Shown here piece by piece: positions 6,753 to 14,579 of a stretch of 15,150 bases of DNA. The first letter of the stretch is position 1, and the number at the start of each line of letters is the position of its first letter. This stretch comes from Clostridium sp. (lineage in GTDB: Bacteria > Bacillota > Clostridia > Clostridiales > Clostridiaceae), in contig JAHAIU010000059.1 in the NCBI GenBank assembly GCA_018372555.1, positions 1-15,150 of the forward strand. The letters are read 5' to 3'. Under the pieces are notes generated by a model. It worked only from the letters and a program-made list of their open reading frames with translations, did no database searches and was not told the origin of the DNA. Both the position numbers and the translations under genes were made by a program.

Positions 6753-7631
6753 ATGGAGATAATTATAGCAACAAGGAAAAGTAAATTAGCTCAAATTCAA
6801 GCTGATAAAGTAATAAATCTTATTAAAGAAAAAAGCAATATAAATTCAAAGAAGTTATTAGTAGTAACTGAAGGAGATAAGAGACTTGATGTTACTTTAG
6901 ATAAAATTGGAGGAAAGGGATTATTTGTAAAGGAAATAGAATATGCTCTTTTAAATAAGGAAGCCCATGCAGCAGTTCATAGTATGAAGGATGTACCATT
7001 TATACTACCAGAAGGCTTTGAAATAGTTGCAATACCTGAAAGAGAAGATATTAGGGATGCCTTTATATCTAAAGATAATATTCCTTTTGAAGAGTTAAAG
7101 TCAGGGGCAGTAATAGGAACTAGTAGTATTAGAAGAGCCGCAATGCTTAAAAGTATTAGAAGTGATTTAAATATAGTGCCTATAAGAGGAAATGTTCAAA
7201 CTAGACTTGAAAAGATGAAAAATGAAAATATAGATGGAATTATTTTAGCAGCAGCTGGTTTGAAAAGGCTAGGGCTTGAAAATATTATAAGTGATTACTT
7301 TGACCCTAAGATTTTTTTACCAGCAATAGGCCAAGGGGCTTTAGGAATAGAAGCCTTAAAAAATGGAAAATATAATTCCTATTTAAAAAAATTAGATAAT
7401 AAGGAAGTAAGAATAGCTGTTGAGGCAGAAAGAAGCTTTATGAAGGAACTAAATGGAGGATGCCATAGTGTAATTGGAATATATTCAGAAATTAAAAATA
7501 ATGATTTATATTTACTTGGAACCTTTGATGTAGGAAATGGAACTATAGTAAAGAAAGATATAGTTGGTGATATAAGTAATTACAAGGAGCTTGGAATTAG
7601 CCTAGCTGAAAAGATAATGAAAGGATATTAA
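6753..7631 (+). CDS. hemC: Hydroxymethylbilane synthase (porphobilinogen deaminase)
   Basis: Condenses four porphobilinogens into hydroxymethylbilane in the cytoplasm. At 292 aa it is slightly shorter than the ~310-aa family norm. Visible motifs are IIATRKSKLAQIQAD at the N-terminus, AAVHSMKDVPF (substrate-binding/catalytic aspartate), GTSSIRRAAML, IRGNVQTRL, and LNGGCHSVIG, in which C237 would carry the dipyrromethane cofactor. The usual GGCxxPIG reads GGCHSVIG here, a conservative variation. AGGAGA ends the preceding gene, and the next gene starts 2 nt after the stop. Confidence 0.96.
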   Translation: MEIIIATRKSKLAQIQADKVINLIKEKSNINSKKLLVVTEGDKRLDVTLDKIGGKGLFVKEIEYALLNKEAHAAVHSMKDVPFILPEGFEIVAIPEREDIRDAFISKDNIPFEELKSGAVIGTSSIRRAAMLKSIRSDLNIVPIRGNVQTRLEKMKNENIDGIILAAAGLKRLGLENIISDYFDPKIFLPAIGQGALGIEALKNGKYNSYLKKLDNKEVRIAVEAERSFMKELNGGCHSVIGIYSEIKNNDLYLLGTFDVGNGTIVKKDIVGDISNYKELGISLAEKIMKGY

Positions 7632-7633
7632 AG

Positions 7634-9130
7634 ATGAGCAAGGTATATATAATAGGAACTGGACCAGGTGATGAAGAATTATTAACTATAAAGGCTTGTG
7701 AAGCTTTAAAAAATTGCACAGCAGTACTTTATGATAGATTAGTATCAAATAATATTTTAAATTACTTAAATGATGATTGCAGAGTTTATTATTGTGGGAA
7801 AGAGCCAGGCTCTCATTATAAAACTCAAGAAGAAATAAATAATATGTTAGTAAAGCTAGCTAAGGAAGGTCATATAGTAGGGAGAGTAAAAGGTGGAGAT
7901 CCTTATGTATTTGGTAGAGGTGGAGAAGAGGTACTATCTTTAATAGAAGAAAATATTGATTTTGAAGTAATACCTGGAGTTACATCTCCAATTTCTGTAT
8001 TGAATTATGCTGGAATACCTATAACTCAAAGAGATATATCGCAAAGTTTTCATATAGTGACAGGAATGACAGCTTCTGAAGAAAAGATAAATTGGGAAGC
8101 CTTAGCTAAGGAAAAAGGAACTTTAGTATTTATGATGGGCTTTAATAATTTATCCTTTATAGCTGAAAGGTTAATTAAAAATGGAAAATCAGAAGATTCT
8201 AAGGCTGCTATTATTATGAGAGGCACCTCTTCTAAACAAAGAAAAGTAGTAGGTACATTAAAGAATATTGAAGAAAAAGCTTTAAAAGCAAACTTATCTT
8301 CACCATGCATTATAGTAGTTGGAGATGTAGTTTCTTTAAATGAAAAACTTAGTTGGTATGAGAAAAAACCTTTATTTGGAGTTAATATTTGCGTAACTCG
8401 CTCAAGAGAACAATCTTCAAATTTAAAAAAGAAGCTAAGAAATTTAGGCGCAGAAGTTACTGAAATAAATTCTATTAAAATTAAGGATACTAAAGAAAAT
8501 TTAAATAAAGTAAAAGAAAAACTTAGTGATTATGACCATATAATATTAACTTCTGTAAATGGAGTTAATAAGTTTTTTGATTTTTTAATAGAAAATAATA
8601 TTGATATTAGAAATATTAAGGGGAAGTTTTCTGTTATAGGAAAAGCTACTAGGAAAGCCCTTGAAAGCAGAGGAATTCAATCCTTTATTATGGCTAGAGA
8701 ATTCGTTGGTGAAGGCTTATTTAAAGCTTTATCTCCTTATTTAAATAAAGGGGAAAAGGTACTTATACCATGCTCTTCTCAAAGTAGAAGTTATCTAAAA
8801 GATGAAATTGAGAATTTAGGTTTAGAGGTAGATAGAGTACATACTTATGATACAATTTGTGGAGAAGTAAAAAATACTAGGGTCTTTGAAGATGTAGATT
8901 TTGTGTTATTTACAAGTCCAAGTACTGTAAATAATATGATAAGTATCTTTGGCGTGGATAAAATTAATGAAAAATACAATATTTCTATAGGACCTCAAAC
9001 ATTTGAAGCTTTAAAAGACAATAATATTAATAGTTATATTTGTAAAAAGCATTCACAAGAAGGTTTCCTAGATGAAATTATAGATATATATAAAGTATAT
9101 AAGGAAAGAAAAGGTGAAAGTAATGATTAA
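7634..9130 (+). CDS. cobA-hemD: Fused uroporphyrinogen-III methyltransferase / uroporphyrinogen-III synthase
   Basis: Bifunctional 498-aa protein. Residues about 1-240 are the SAM-dependent methyltransferase (SUMT/CobA) that makes precorrin-2: VYIIGTGPGDEELLTIKA at the N-terminus, LYDRLVS, GDPYVFGRGGEE, and VIPGVTSPISVLNYAGIPITQRD. Residues about 250-495 are HemD, which cyclises hydroxymethylbilane to uroporphyrinogen III (NICVTRSREQSSNLKKKL, ILTSVNGVNKFFDFL, VLFTSPSTVNN). Fusion of the two steps is common in clostridia and feeds the ring straight into the sirohydrochlorin branch. HemD sits between hydroxymethylbilane and methylation in the pathway, so no separate hemD is needed. hemB starts 8 nt before its stop. 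Confidence 0.96.
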   Translation: MSKVYIIGTGPGDEELLTIKACEALKNCTAVLYDRLVSNNILNYLNDDCRVYYCGKEPGSHYKTQEEINNMLVKLAKEGHIVGRVKGGDPYVFGRGGEEVLSLIEENIDFEVIPGVTSPISVLNYAGIPITQRDISQSFHIVTGMTASEEKINWEALAKEKGTLVFMMGFNNLSFIAERLIKNGKSEDSKAAIIMRGTSSKQRKVVGTLKNIEEKALKANLSSPCIIVVGDVVSLNEKLSWYEKKPLFGVNICVTRSREQSSNLKKKLRNLGAEVTEINSIKIKDTKENLNKVKEKLSDYDHIILTSVNGVNKFFDFLIENNIDIRNIKGKFSVIGKATRKALESRGIQSFIMAREFVGEGLFKALSPYLNKGEKVLIPCSSQSRSYLKDEIENLGLEVDRVHTYDTICGEVKNTRVFEDVDFVLFTSPSTVNNMISIFGVDKINEKYNISIGPQTFEALKDNNINSYICKKHSQEGFLDEIIDIYKVYKERKGESND

Positions 9131-10091
9131 TAGGGGAAGAAGATTAAGAGCTAATACTGCAATTAGAGATTTAGTTAGAGAAAATGCATTAACTTCAAAA
9201 GATTTAATTTTCCCAATATTCGTAGTAGAGGGAGAAAATATAAAAGAAGAAATATCTTCAATGAAGGGAAATTTCCATTGGTCAATAGATAGATTAGATG
9301 AAATTATAAAAGAAGTAGTTGACTTAGGTATTAGGGGAATAATACTTTTTGGTATTCCTGAAGATAAAGATGAATGTGGAACTGAAAGTTATAATGAAGA
9401 CGGAATAGTTCAAAAGGCCATAAGAAAGGTTAGAGAAATAGCGAGTGATCTTTATATTATTGCTGATGTTTGTATGTGCCAATATACAAGTCATGGACAT
9501 TGTGGAATATTAAAAGGGAATGAAGTAGATAATGATAGTACTTTAGAAGTTTTAGGTAAGATTTCAGTATCATATGCTAAAGCAGGTGCACATATGGTAG
9601 CACCTTCAGATATGATGGATGGCAGAGTAGGATATATAAGAGAAGCTTTAGATAAAAATAATTATAAAGAGGTTGCTATAATGAGTTATGCGGCTAAATA
9701 CTCATCAGCTTTTTATGGACCTTTTAGAGAAGCAGCTCATTCAGCTCCACAATTTGGAGATAGAAAAACTTATCAAATGGATGCTGGAAACTCTAATGAG
9801 GCATTAAAAGAGATTAAGTGGGATATAGAAGAAGGAGCAGATATAATTATGGTAAAGCCTGCAATGTCTTATTTAGATATAATAGCTAGGGCTAAAGAAA
9901 TAATTGATGTTCCTATTTGTGCATATAACGTAAGTGGAGAATTTGCTATGGTAAAATCAGCAGCTTCCTTAGGATTAATTGATGAAAAGGCTGTAGCTTT
10001 AGAAATATTACTTTCAATGAAAAGAGCTGGAGCAGATCTTATAATAACTTATTTTGCTTTAGATGCAGTTAAATGGCTAAGGGAGGAATAG
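9123..10091 (+). CDS. hemB: Delta-aminolevulinic acid dehydratase (porphobilinogen synthase)
   Basis: Condenses two 5-aminolevulinates to porphobilinogen. The 322-aa protein shows the zinc-type cysteines in DVCMCQYTSHGHCG, the Schiff-base lysines K192 (YAAKYSSAFYGPF) and K245 (IMVKPAMSYLD), and the N-terminal RGRRLRANTAIRDLV motif. The ATG at 9123 has AAAGGTG 6 nt ahead; an in-frame GTG at 9114 lies within that ribosome binding site. The first 8 nt overlap the cobA-hemD stop region, implying coupled translation. The cysteine-rich metal site indicates a Zn-dependent rather than Mg-only enzyme. Confidence 0.97.
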   Translation: MINRGRRLRANTAIRDLVRENALTSKDLIFPIFVVEGENIKEEISSMKGNFHWSIDRLDEIIKEVVDLGIRGIILFGIPEDKDECGTESYNEDGIVQKAIRKVREIASDLYIIADVCMCQYTSHGHCGILKGNEVDNDSTLEVLGKISVSYAKAGAHMVAPSDMMDGRVGYIREALDKNNYKEVAIMSYAAKYSSAFYGPFREAAHSAPQFGDRKTYQMDAGNSNEALKEIKWDIEEGADIIMVKPAMSYLDIIARAKEIIDVPICAYNVSGEFAMVKSAASLGLIDEKAVALEILLSMKRAGADLIITYFALDAVKWLREE

Positions 10092-10093
10092 AA

Positions 10094-11374
10094 ATGAAGA
10101 ATGAAGTAGTATTTCATGAGTCAAAGAAATATATGCCAGGAGGGGTTAATTCTCCAGTAAGAGCTTTTAAAAATACATCAATGACACCACCTATTATAAA
10201 AAGTGGAAAAGGTGCAATAATAGTAGATGAAGAAGGTAAAGAATATATTGATTTTATATTAGCTTGGGGCCCGATGTTTCTTGGACATTGTGATGAGGAT
10301 GTAGTAAGAAGTATAACTGAAACATCAAGAAATGCCATTGCATTTGGAGCACCTACTGAGCTTGAATTAAAAATGGCTAAGTTCTTATGTAAAAATTTAG
10401 ATAATATTGAAATGATAAGAATGGTGAATTCAGGTACGGAAGCTACTATGAGTGCTATTAAACTTGCAAGAGGATATACTAAAAAGAATAAAATAGTTAA
10501 ATTTGCTGGATGTTATCATGGTCACTTTGATGGTTTCTTAGTAGAAGCAGGATCAGGAGTATTAACTAATGGAATACCAGGTTCTCTAGGAGTGCCAGAA
10601 GATAGTATAAAAAACACATTAATTGCTAAGTATAATAATAAGGAAAGTATTAAGGAAGTATTTGAAGCTTATGGTGAAGACATTGCAGCAGTAATAATTG
10701 AACCAGTAGCAGGAAATATGGGCGTAATTAAAGCAGAAGAAGATTTTATGGTTCTATTAAGGGAACTTTGTGATAAATATAATTCATTACTAATATTTGA
10801 TGAAGTAATGTCAGGCTTTAGAGTAGCTTTTGAAGGAGCGCGAAAATTATTTGATGTAAAACCTGATTTAGTTACATATGCAAAAATAATAGGGGGAGGA
10901 TTACCTTGTGGTGCCTATGGTGGTAGAAAAGAAATAATGGAATGTCTATCTCCACTTGGTGAAGTATATCAAGCTGGTACTATGTCAGGAAATCCAATAG
11001 TGATGACGGCTGGCCTTACAACTTTAAAGAAAATAAAAAATAATAAAGAAGAGTATTATTCAAAAGTAGAAGAACTTGGAAGAGAATTAGAAGAAGGAGT
11101 TATAGAAATAGCTAAAGAGAAAGGGATTCCTGTAACTGTAAATAGATATGGTGGAATGATGACAATCTTCTTTACTGATTTAGAGGTTGTAAAAACATAT
11201 GAAGATGTAAAAACCTGTGATGAAGATTTGTTTAAGAAGTATTTAAAACATATGATTAAAAGTGGAATTAATATACCACCTTCACAATATGAAGCATTAT
11301 TTTTAAGCGTTGCTCACACGAAAGATGACATTAAGAAATTCTTAGAGGCCTTTAAAAATTTTAAGATTAAGTAG
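10094..11374 (+). CDS. hemL: Glutamate-1-semialdehyde 2,1-aminomutase
   Basis: PLP enzyme of the aminotransferase class III fold that converts glutamate-1-semialdehyde to 5-aminolevulinate, the step after HemA. The 426-aa length is typical. Motifs are YMPGGVNSPVRAF near the N-terminus, VNSGTEATMSAIKLARG (phosphate binding), CYHGHFDGFL, LIFDEVMSGFR, and the PLP lysine K264 in TYAKIIGGGLPCGAYGG. The ATG at 10094 is preceded by GGGAGG (10081-10086); the upstream ATG at 10073 would lie inside hemB with no ribosome binding site. Confidence 0.97.
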   Translation: MKNEVVFHESKKYMPGGVNSPVRAFKNTSMTPPIIKSGKGAIIVDEEGKEYIDFILAWGPMFLGHCDEDVVRSITETSRNAIAFGAPTELELKMAKFLCKNLDNIEMIRMVNSGTEATMSAIKLARGYTKKNKIVKFAGCYHGHFDGFLVEAGSGVLTNGIPGSLGVPEDSIKNTLIAKYNNKESIKEVFEAYGEDIAAVIIEPVAGNMGVIKAEEDFMVLLRELCDKYNSLLIFDEVMSGFRVAFEGARKLFDVKPDLVTYAKIIGGGLPCGAYGGRKEIMECLSPLGEVYQAGTMSGNPIVMTAGLTTLKKIKNNKEEYYSKVEELGRELEEGVIEIAKEKGIPVTVNRYGGMMTIFFTDLEVVKTYEDVKTCDEDLFKKYLKHMIKSGINIPPSQYEALFLSVAHTKDDIKKFLEAFKNFKIK

Positions 11375-11384
11375 AGGGATATTT

Positions 11385-12170
11385 ATGTCTAAAGCAATTA
11401 TAATAGTTTCTTTTGGAACTGCAAATTTGGAGGGATTAAAAGTTATTGAAGATTTTGAAGCAGAGGTAGCAGCAAAATTTTCTGGGAATTATCGTGTTTA
11501 TAAAGTCTTTACATCTAGTGTAATTTCTAACTTATTACTTAATAAGCATGGTAAGGTAGTACCAAGATTAGAAGAAGTATTATTTCGTTTAAATAATGAA
11601 AAATATAAAGAAGTATATATTCAGCCCCTCCATATTATTAATGGAAATGAATATAATTCTATAGAAAAAACTATAAAGGAATATGATTATTCCTTTAGTA
11701 AAATAATTTTAGGTGAAGCTTTAATTGGCAATAGAAGTGATGAAGAAAACTATAGTTGCAACTTAATATGTGATGCAATAAAAGAAAATGTTAATGAAAA
11801 AGATAATATATTATTAATAGGACATGGTTCAAAAACTGTAAATTATAATGTATATAACTGTCTTAAAAACAATCTAAAGGAAAAGGGCTATAAAAATACT
11901 TATATAGGAACTTTAGAAGGGGAAGTTAAGAAGGAGGATATAGTAAAGTCTTTAATTAAAGATAAAGTTAAAGATGTAACTATAATTCCTATTTTAATGT
12001 TACCTGGTAGTCATATAAAGAAAGATATATTTGGAAGTGAGAATTCTTGGAAAGTACTTTTAGAAAATGAAGGTATTTCAGTGAAATCTATTGAAAAATC
12101 TTTATTACAATATAGTGATATAAGAGAGTACTATATGCATAAGATTGAAAAGCATTTGTTTGAAAGATAA
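11385..12170 (+). CDS. cbiK: Sirohydrochlorin chelatase, CbiK type
   Basis: Class II chelatase of 261 aa that inserts Co2+ or Fe2+ into sirohydrochlorin. Two similar alpha/beta halves are visible: IIIVSFGTANLEGLKVIEDFE at the N-terminus and LLIGHGSKTVNYNVYNCL at about 143-160. Metal ligands equivalent to the CbiK triad are present as H147, E178 (GTLEGE) and H210 (LPGSHIKKDI); H83 lies in IQPLHIINGNEY. It has no signal peptide, so it is cytoplasmic. As the last gene of a siroheme-supplying operon with no cobalamin genes in view, it most likely works as the siroheme ferrochelatase, perhaps also supplying cobalt-sirohydrochlorin. The metal preference cannot be read from the sequence. Confidence 0.92.
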   Translation: MSKAIIIVSFGTANLEGLKVIEDFEAEVAAKFSGNYRVYKVFTSSVISNLLLNKHGKVVPRLEEVLFRLNNEKYKEVYIQPLHIINGNEYNSIEKTIKEYDYSFSKIILGEALIGNRSDEENYSCNLICDAIKENVNEKDNILLIGHGSKTVNYNVYNCLKNNLKEKGYKNTYIGTLEGEVKKEDIVKSLIKDKVKDVTIIPILMLPGSHIKKDIFGSENSWKVLLENEGISVKSIEKSLLQYSDIREYYMHKIEKHLFER

Positions 12171-12250
12171 CTATAAAGTGATTCTTAGAAGATGTAATCC
12201 AGGTGTGTAGCAGCGCTTAGCCTAGCAATGGTAGAAATTTGATAAAACAT

Positions 12251-12284
12251 AAAAGCAAAGTTTTAATTGCAAAACTTTGCTTTT
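12251..12284. terminator. Rho-independent terminator of the hem operon
   Basis: A perfect 14-bp stem, AAAAGCAAAGTTTT paired with AAAACTTTGCTTTT, has a 6-nt loop and ends in TTTT. The A-run on the opposite side makes it potentially bidirectional. It lies 80 nt after the cbiK stop. The 80 nt between contain a short, less AT-rich stretch (about 12198-12235) with no feature that I recognise. Confidence 0.85.
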
Positions 12285-12313
12285 CAGTGTAAAATATCAT
12301 AGGAAAAAGACAG

Positions 12314-12344
12314 TAACAAATATATTTTGTTAAAGAAATGACAA
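12314..12344. promoter_or_regulatory. Rex-like half-site cluster upstream of the second channel gene
   Basis: Three related half-sites occur in succession: TAACAAA (12314-12320), TTTGTTA (12326-12332) and TGACAAA (12339-12345). The pair TTGTTAAAGAAATGACAA (12327-12344) matches the Rex-type consensus TTGTTAA-N4-TTAACAA at 12 of 14 positions, and the first two half-sites form a perfect outward 7-bp inverted repeat. The cluster ends just before the ribosome binding site GAGGGG (12348-12353). A weak promoter, TTGCAA (12267-12272) - 17 nt - TAAAAT (12290-12295), may lie upstream. Confidence 0.4.
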
Positions 12345-12359
12345 AGTGAGGGGTATATA

Positions 12360-13136
12360 ATGTACAGTAAAGAAATTCATAATTTAGCCCATTCAGCTGA
12401 AGTAAAAAGTAAGTTGTTTGACAGAAGTATAAGTAGATATCTTATAAGTGCAGCTTTGGGGAGTTTGTTTGTTAGCTTAGGTATTATGCTAATTTATACT
12501 ATTGGTGGAATAATGCATCATAATGGTGTAGATACATACAAGATTTTAATGGGAGCATCCTTTGGAGTAGCATTAAGCTTAGTTCTTATGGCAGGGGGAG
12601 ATCTGTTTACAAGTAATGCTATGATAATGACTATGGGCGCCCTTGAAAAGACAGTAACTTGGATAGATGCTTTAAAAATATGGTTTGCAAGTTGGATTGG
12701 AAATATCCTTGGAGGAATTATAGGTGCTGTATTGTTTGTACAGGCTGGATTAACATCAGGAAAAAGTGATTATATTGGAGAGTTTATAGTAAGTAATGCT
12801 TATAGTAAAATTGACACTCCTATTAATGAACTTATAATAAAAGGTATACTTTGTAATATATTAGTTTGCTTAGCTGTTTGGATGTGCTATAAATTAAAAG
12901 AAGAAACAGCAAAGATATTAATGATATTCTGGTGCTTATTTACCTTTATAACAGCAGGATTTGAACATAGTGTAGCTAATATGAGTTTCTTAGCAATGGG
13001 ATACTTAATCGATCCATCAACTATTACTTTAGGTGGATATGCCTATAATATAGTTTTCGTATCTCTTGGTAACTTTATTGGTGGAGTACTATTCTTAGCA
13101 CTACCATATTATTTTATAACTAGTGAAAAGAAATAA
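12360..13136 (+). CDS. FNT-family anion channel, second paralogue
   Basis: 258-aa membrane channel of the formate/nitrite transporter family, paralogous to the one at 1075. It has the same six-helix plan and pore residues: L82-F83-T84 in GGDLFTSNAM, K150 in the loop before helix 4, and H203 in AGFEHSVANM. The GDLFTSN motif is closer to FocA-type channels than the SELFTGN of the first copy, so substrate preference may differ (formate or nitrite versus hydrosulfide). It is a single-gene unit flanked by two terminators, with its own ribosome binding site GAGGGG 6 nt before the ATG. A 64-nt segment (12921-12984) is 61/64 identical to 1627-1690 in the other paralogue. Confidence 0.9.
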   Translation: MYSKEIHNLAHSAEVKSKLFDRSISRYLISAALGSLFVSLGIMLIYTIGGIMHHNGVDTYKILMGASFGVALSLVLMAGGDLFTSNAMIMTMGALEKTVTWIDALKIWFASWIGNILGGIIGAVLFVQAGLTSGKSDYIGEFIVSNAYSKIDTPINELIIKGILCNILVCLAVWMCYKLKEETAKILMIFWCLFTFITAGFEHSVANMSFLAMGYLIDPSTITLGGYAYNIVFVSLGNFIGGVLFLALPYYFITSEKK

Positions 13137-13356
13137 TTAAGAGTAGTTAAGAGCTAAGAGTGAAGAGTTGAAAATTTAGATTTATAATTAAGAATGTAAA
13201 ATCTAGAGTGTAGGTTTAGAGTTAAGAATTAAGAAGTAATAATTAAGGAAAAAACTTCTTTCAGAGTTTTGGAAATAGAGTTTTTAGTAATTTTGAAAGA
13301 ATTACATACATAATTATGAATTAACAACTAACAATTATTATTTATTAATTGTTAAT
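13137..13356. repeat. Degenerate AAG/TTAAG-rich intergenic repeat with palindromic core
   Basis: The 220 nt after the channel gene begin with many variants of AGAGTTAAGA and continue into paired segments. TAGATTT (13177-13183) pairs with AAATCTA (13199-13205), TTCTTTCA (13256-13263) with TGAAAGAA (13294-13301), and TAACAATTA (13329-13337) with TAATTGTTA (13346-13354). No ORF or RNA gene is recognisable. It resembles the degenerate repeat debris common between clostridial genes. Confidence 0.45.
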
Positions 13357-13403
13357 TTGAAGTATAAAAAAAGTTGCCTTATGGCAACTTTTTTATACTT
13401 CAA
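13357..13403. terminator. Bidirectional terminator between the channel gene and ilvE
   Basis: The core is AAAAAAAGTTGCC-TTAT-GGCAACTTTTTT, with a T-run on each strand, suited to terminate both convergent genes. The stem extends outward to TTGAAGTAT/ATACTTCAA with one bulged base, about 21 bp in all. The right arm therefore includes the ilvE stop codon (13393-13395) and its last codons. Confidence 0.9.
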
Positions 13404-14415
13404 AAATCCATCCTTCAGGAGCTTCAACATCTCCAAATTGAATTCCACAAAGAATTCTATATAGCTCTTTAATTACTGGGCCAACTTCTTTTTCACTATG
13501 AAAAACATGAAGTTTATTATTATATTCAATTCCGCCAATTGGTGTAATTACAGCAGCTGTACCACAAGCACCAGCTTCTTTAAATTCATCTAAATTATCT
13601 ACATAAACATCTCTTTCATATACAGGCATCTTTAAATAATCTCTTGCTATATCCATAAGAGAATACTTAGTTATACTTGGAAGTATTGATGGGGATATTG
13701 GTGTTACAAATTCATTACTTTTAGTAATACCAAAGAAATTAGCAGCACCAACCTCTTCTATCTTAGTATGAGTTGCAGGATCTAAATAAATACAATCTGC
13801 AAATCCTCTTTCTGCTGCAATTAAGTGTGGATGTAGAGATGCAGCATAGTTTCCACCAACTTTTTGTCCACCTGTTCCTTGAGGAGCAGCTCTATCGTAG
13901 TCAGCTATCATAAAGTTACAAGGTGAAAGACCTTCTTTGAAATAAGGACCAACTGGCACTGCAAATACACTAAATATATATTCAGGTGCAGGTTTAACTC
14001 CTATGTTATTCCCAACACCAATCATAAAAGGTCTTAAGTATAATGTTGCTCCTGAGCCATATGGTGGAACAAAATGTTCATTAGCTCTAACAACTTGCAT
14101 GCAGGCATCTATAAATTTTTCTACAGGTACTTCTGGCATAAGAAGTTTTTTATTACTATCATTCATTCTTTTAGCGTTTCTATCAACTCTAAATAATTGA
14201 ATTTTTCCATCCTTTCTTCTATATGCTTTTAGTCCTTCAAAGCATTGTTGACCATAGTGAAGTGCAGTTGAGGCTTCGCTAATAGTTAACATATTATCTT
14301 CAGTAAGTTTACCTTCGTCCCATTTGCCGTCTTTCCAAACTGATATATACCTGTAATCAGTCTTAATATAATTAAAACCAAGGTTATTCCAATCAATATT
14401 AACATCTTTACTCAT
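13393..14415 (-). CDS. ilvE: Branched-chain amino acid aminotransferase
   Basis: PLP enzyme (aminotransferase class IV, BCAT group II type) that interconverts valine, leucine and isoleucine with their 2-oxo acids, using glutamate/2-oxoglutarate. The 340-aa length is typical. Motifs are ALHYGQQCFEGLKAYR near 51-66, LFRVDRNAKRM, LYLRPFMIG, and the PLP lysine K185 in GTGGQKVGGNYAASL, followed by YLDPATHTKIEEVGAANFFG and GTAAVITPIGGI. The start is set by GGGAGG about 9 nt before the ATG at 14415; an upstream in-frame ATG at 14460 lacks a ribosome binding site and would lie in the promoter. It is divergent from ridA and convergent with the channel gene. Confidence 0.97.
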   Translation of the reverse strand: MSKDVNIDWNNLGFNYIKTDYRYISVWKDGKWDEGKLTEDNMLTISEASTALHYGQQCFEGLKAYRRKDGKIQLFRVDRNAKRMNDSNKKLLMPEVPVEKFIDACMQVVRANEHFVPPYGSGATLYLRPFMIGVGNNIGVKPAPEYIFSVFAVPVGPYFKEGLSPCNFMIADYDRAAPQGTGGQKVGGNYAASLHPHLIAAERGFADCIYLDPATHTKIEEVGAANFFGITKSNEFVTPISPSILPSITKYSLMDIARDYLKMPVYERDVYVDNLDEFKEAGACGTAAVITPIGGIEYNNKLHVFHSEKEVGPVIKELYRILCGIQFGDVEAPEGWIFEV

Positions 14416-14445
14416 AATTATTACCTCCCTTATGGTTTTTATATT

Positions 14446-14496
14446 ATTATATTTTATCACTTATGATAAAAATAATAAACTTTTTATCAGAAAAAT
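14446..14496 (-). promoter_or_regulatory. ilvE promoter region with dyad and CodY-like box
   Basis: On the minus strand, a TATAAT (complement of 14446-14451) is a candidate -10 for ilvE. Directly upstream is a perfect 8-bp dyad, TTTTATCA-CTTA-TGATAAAA (14452-14471). Further upstream, TTTTATCAGAAAAAT (14482-14496) matches the CodY consensus AATTTTCWGAAAATT at 11 of 15 positions. CodY control of ilvE is usual in low-GC Gram-positives, but four mismatches make this tentative. No T-box leader is visible. Confidence 0.35.
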
Positions 14497-14579
14497 GTAG
14501 AAATAATTATTAATTATTGAATTTTTAGTAAAAGAAATATATAGTTAAGTTATAAATTATCAATAAAGGAAGTGGAGAA

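Noticed and set aside
8050..8310. 86-codon minus-strand ORF inside cobA-hemD
   Set aside because: Lies wholly opposite a well-conserved gene, has no recognisable motif, and reads as an antisense shadow.
10114..10338. 74-codon minus-strand ORF inside hemL
   Set aside because: Antisense to the conserved N-terminal hemL region; no ribosome binding site or protein family recognised.
12171..12250. Riboswitch (cobalamin or folate type) before the second channel gene
   Set aside because: No B12-box or THF-core sequence is seen, and the stretch lies upstream of a strong terminator that closes the hem operon.
13137..13356. CRISPR array in the AGAGTTAAGA-rich stretch
   Set aside because: The repeats are short, degenerate and irregularly spaced, with no constant repeat/spacer lengths and no cas genes.
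14003..14200. 65-codon plus-strand ORF inside ilvE
   Set aside because: Opposite strand of conserved ilvE coding sequence; shadow frame.
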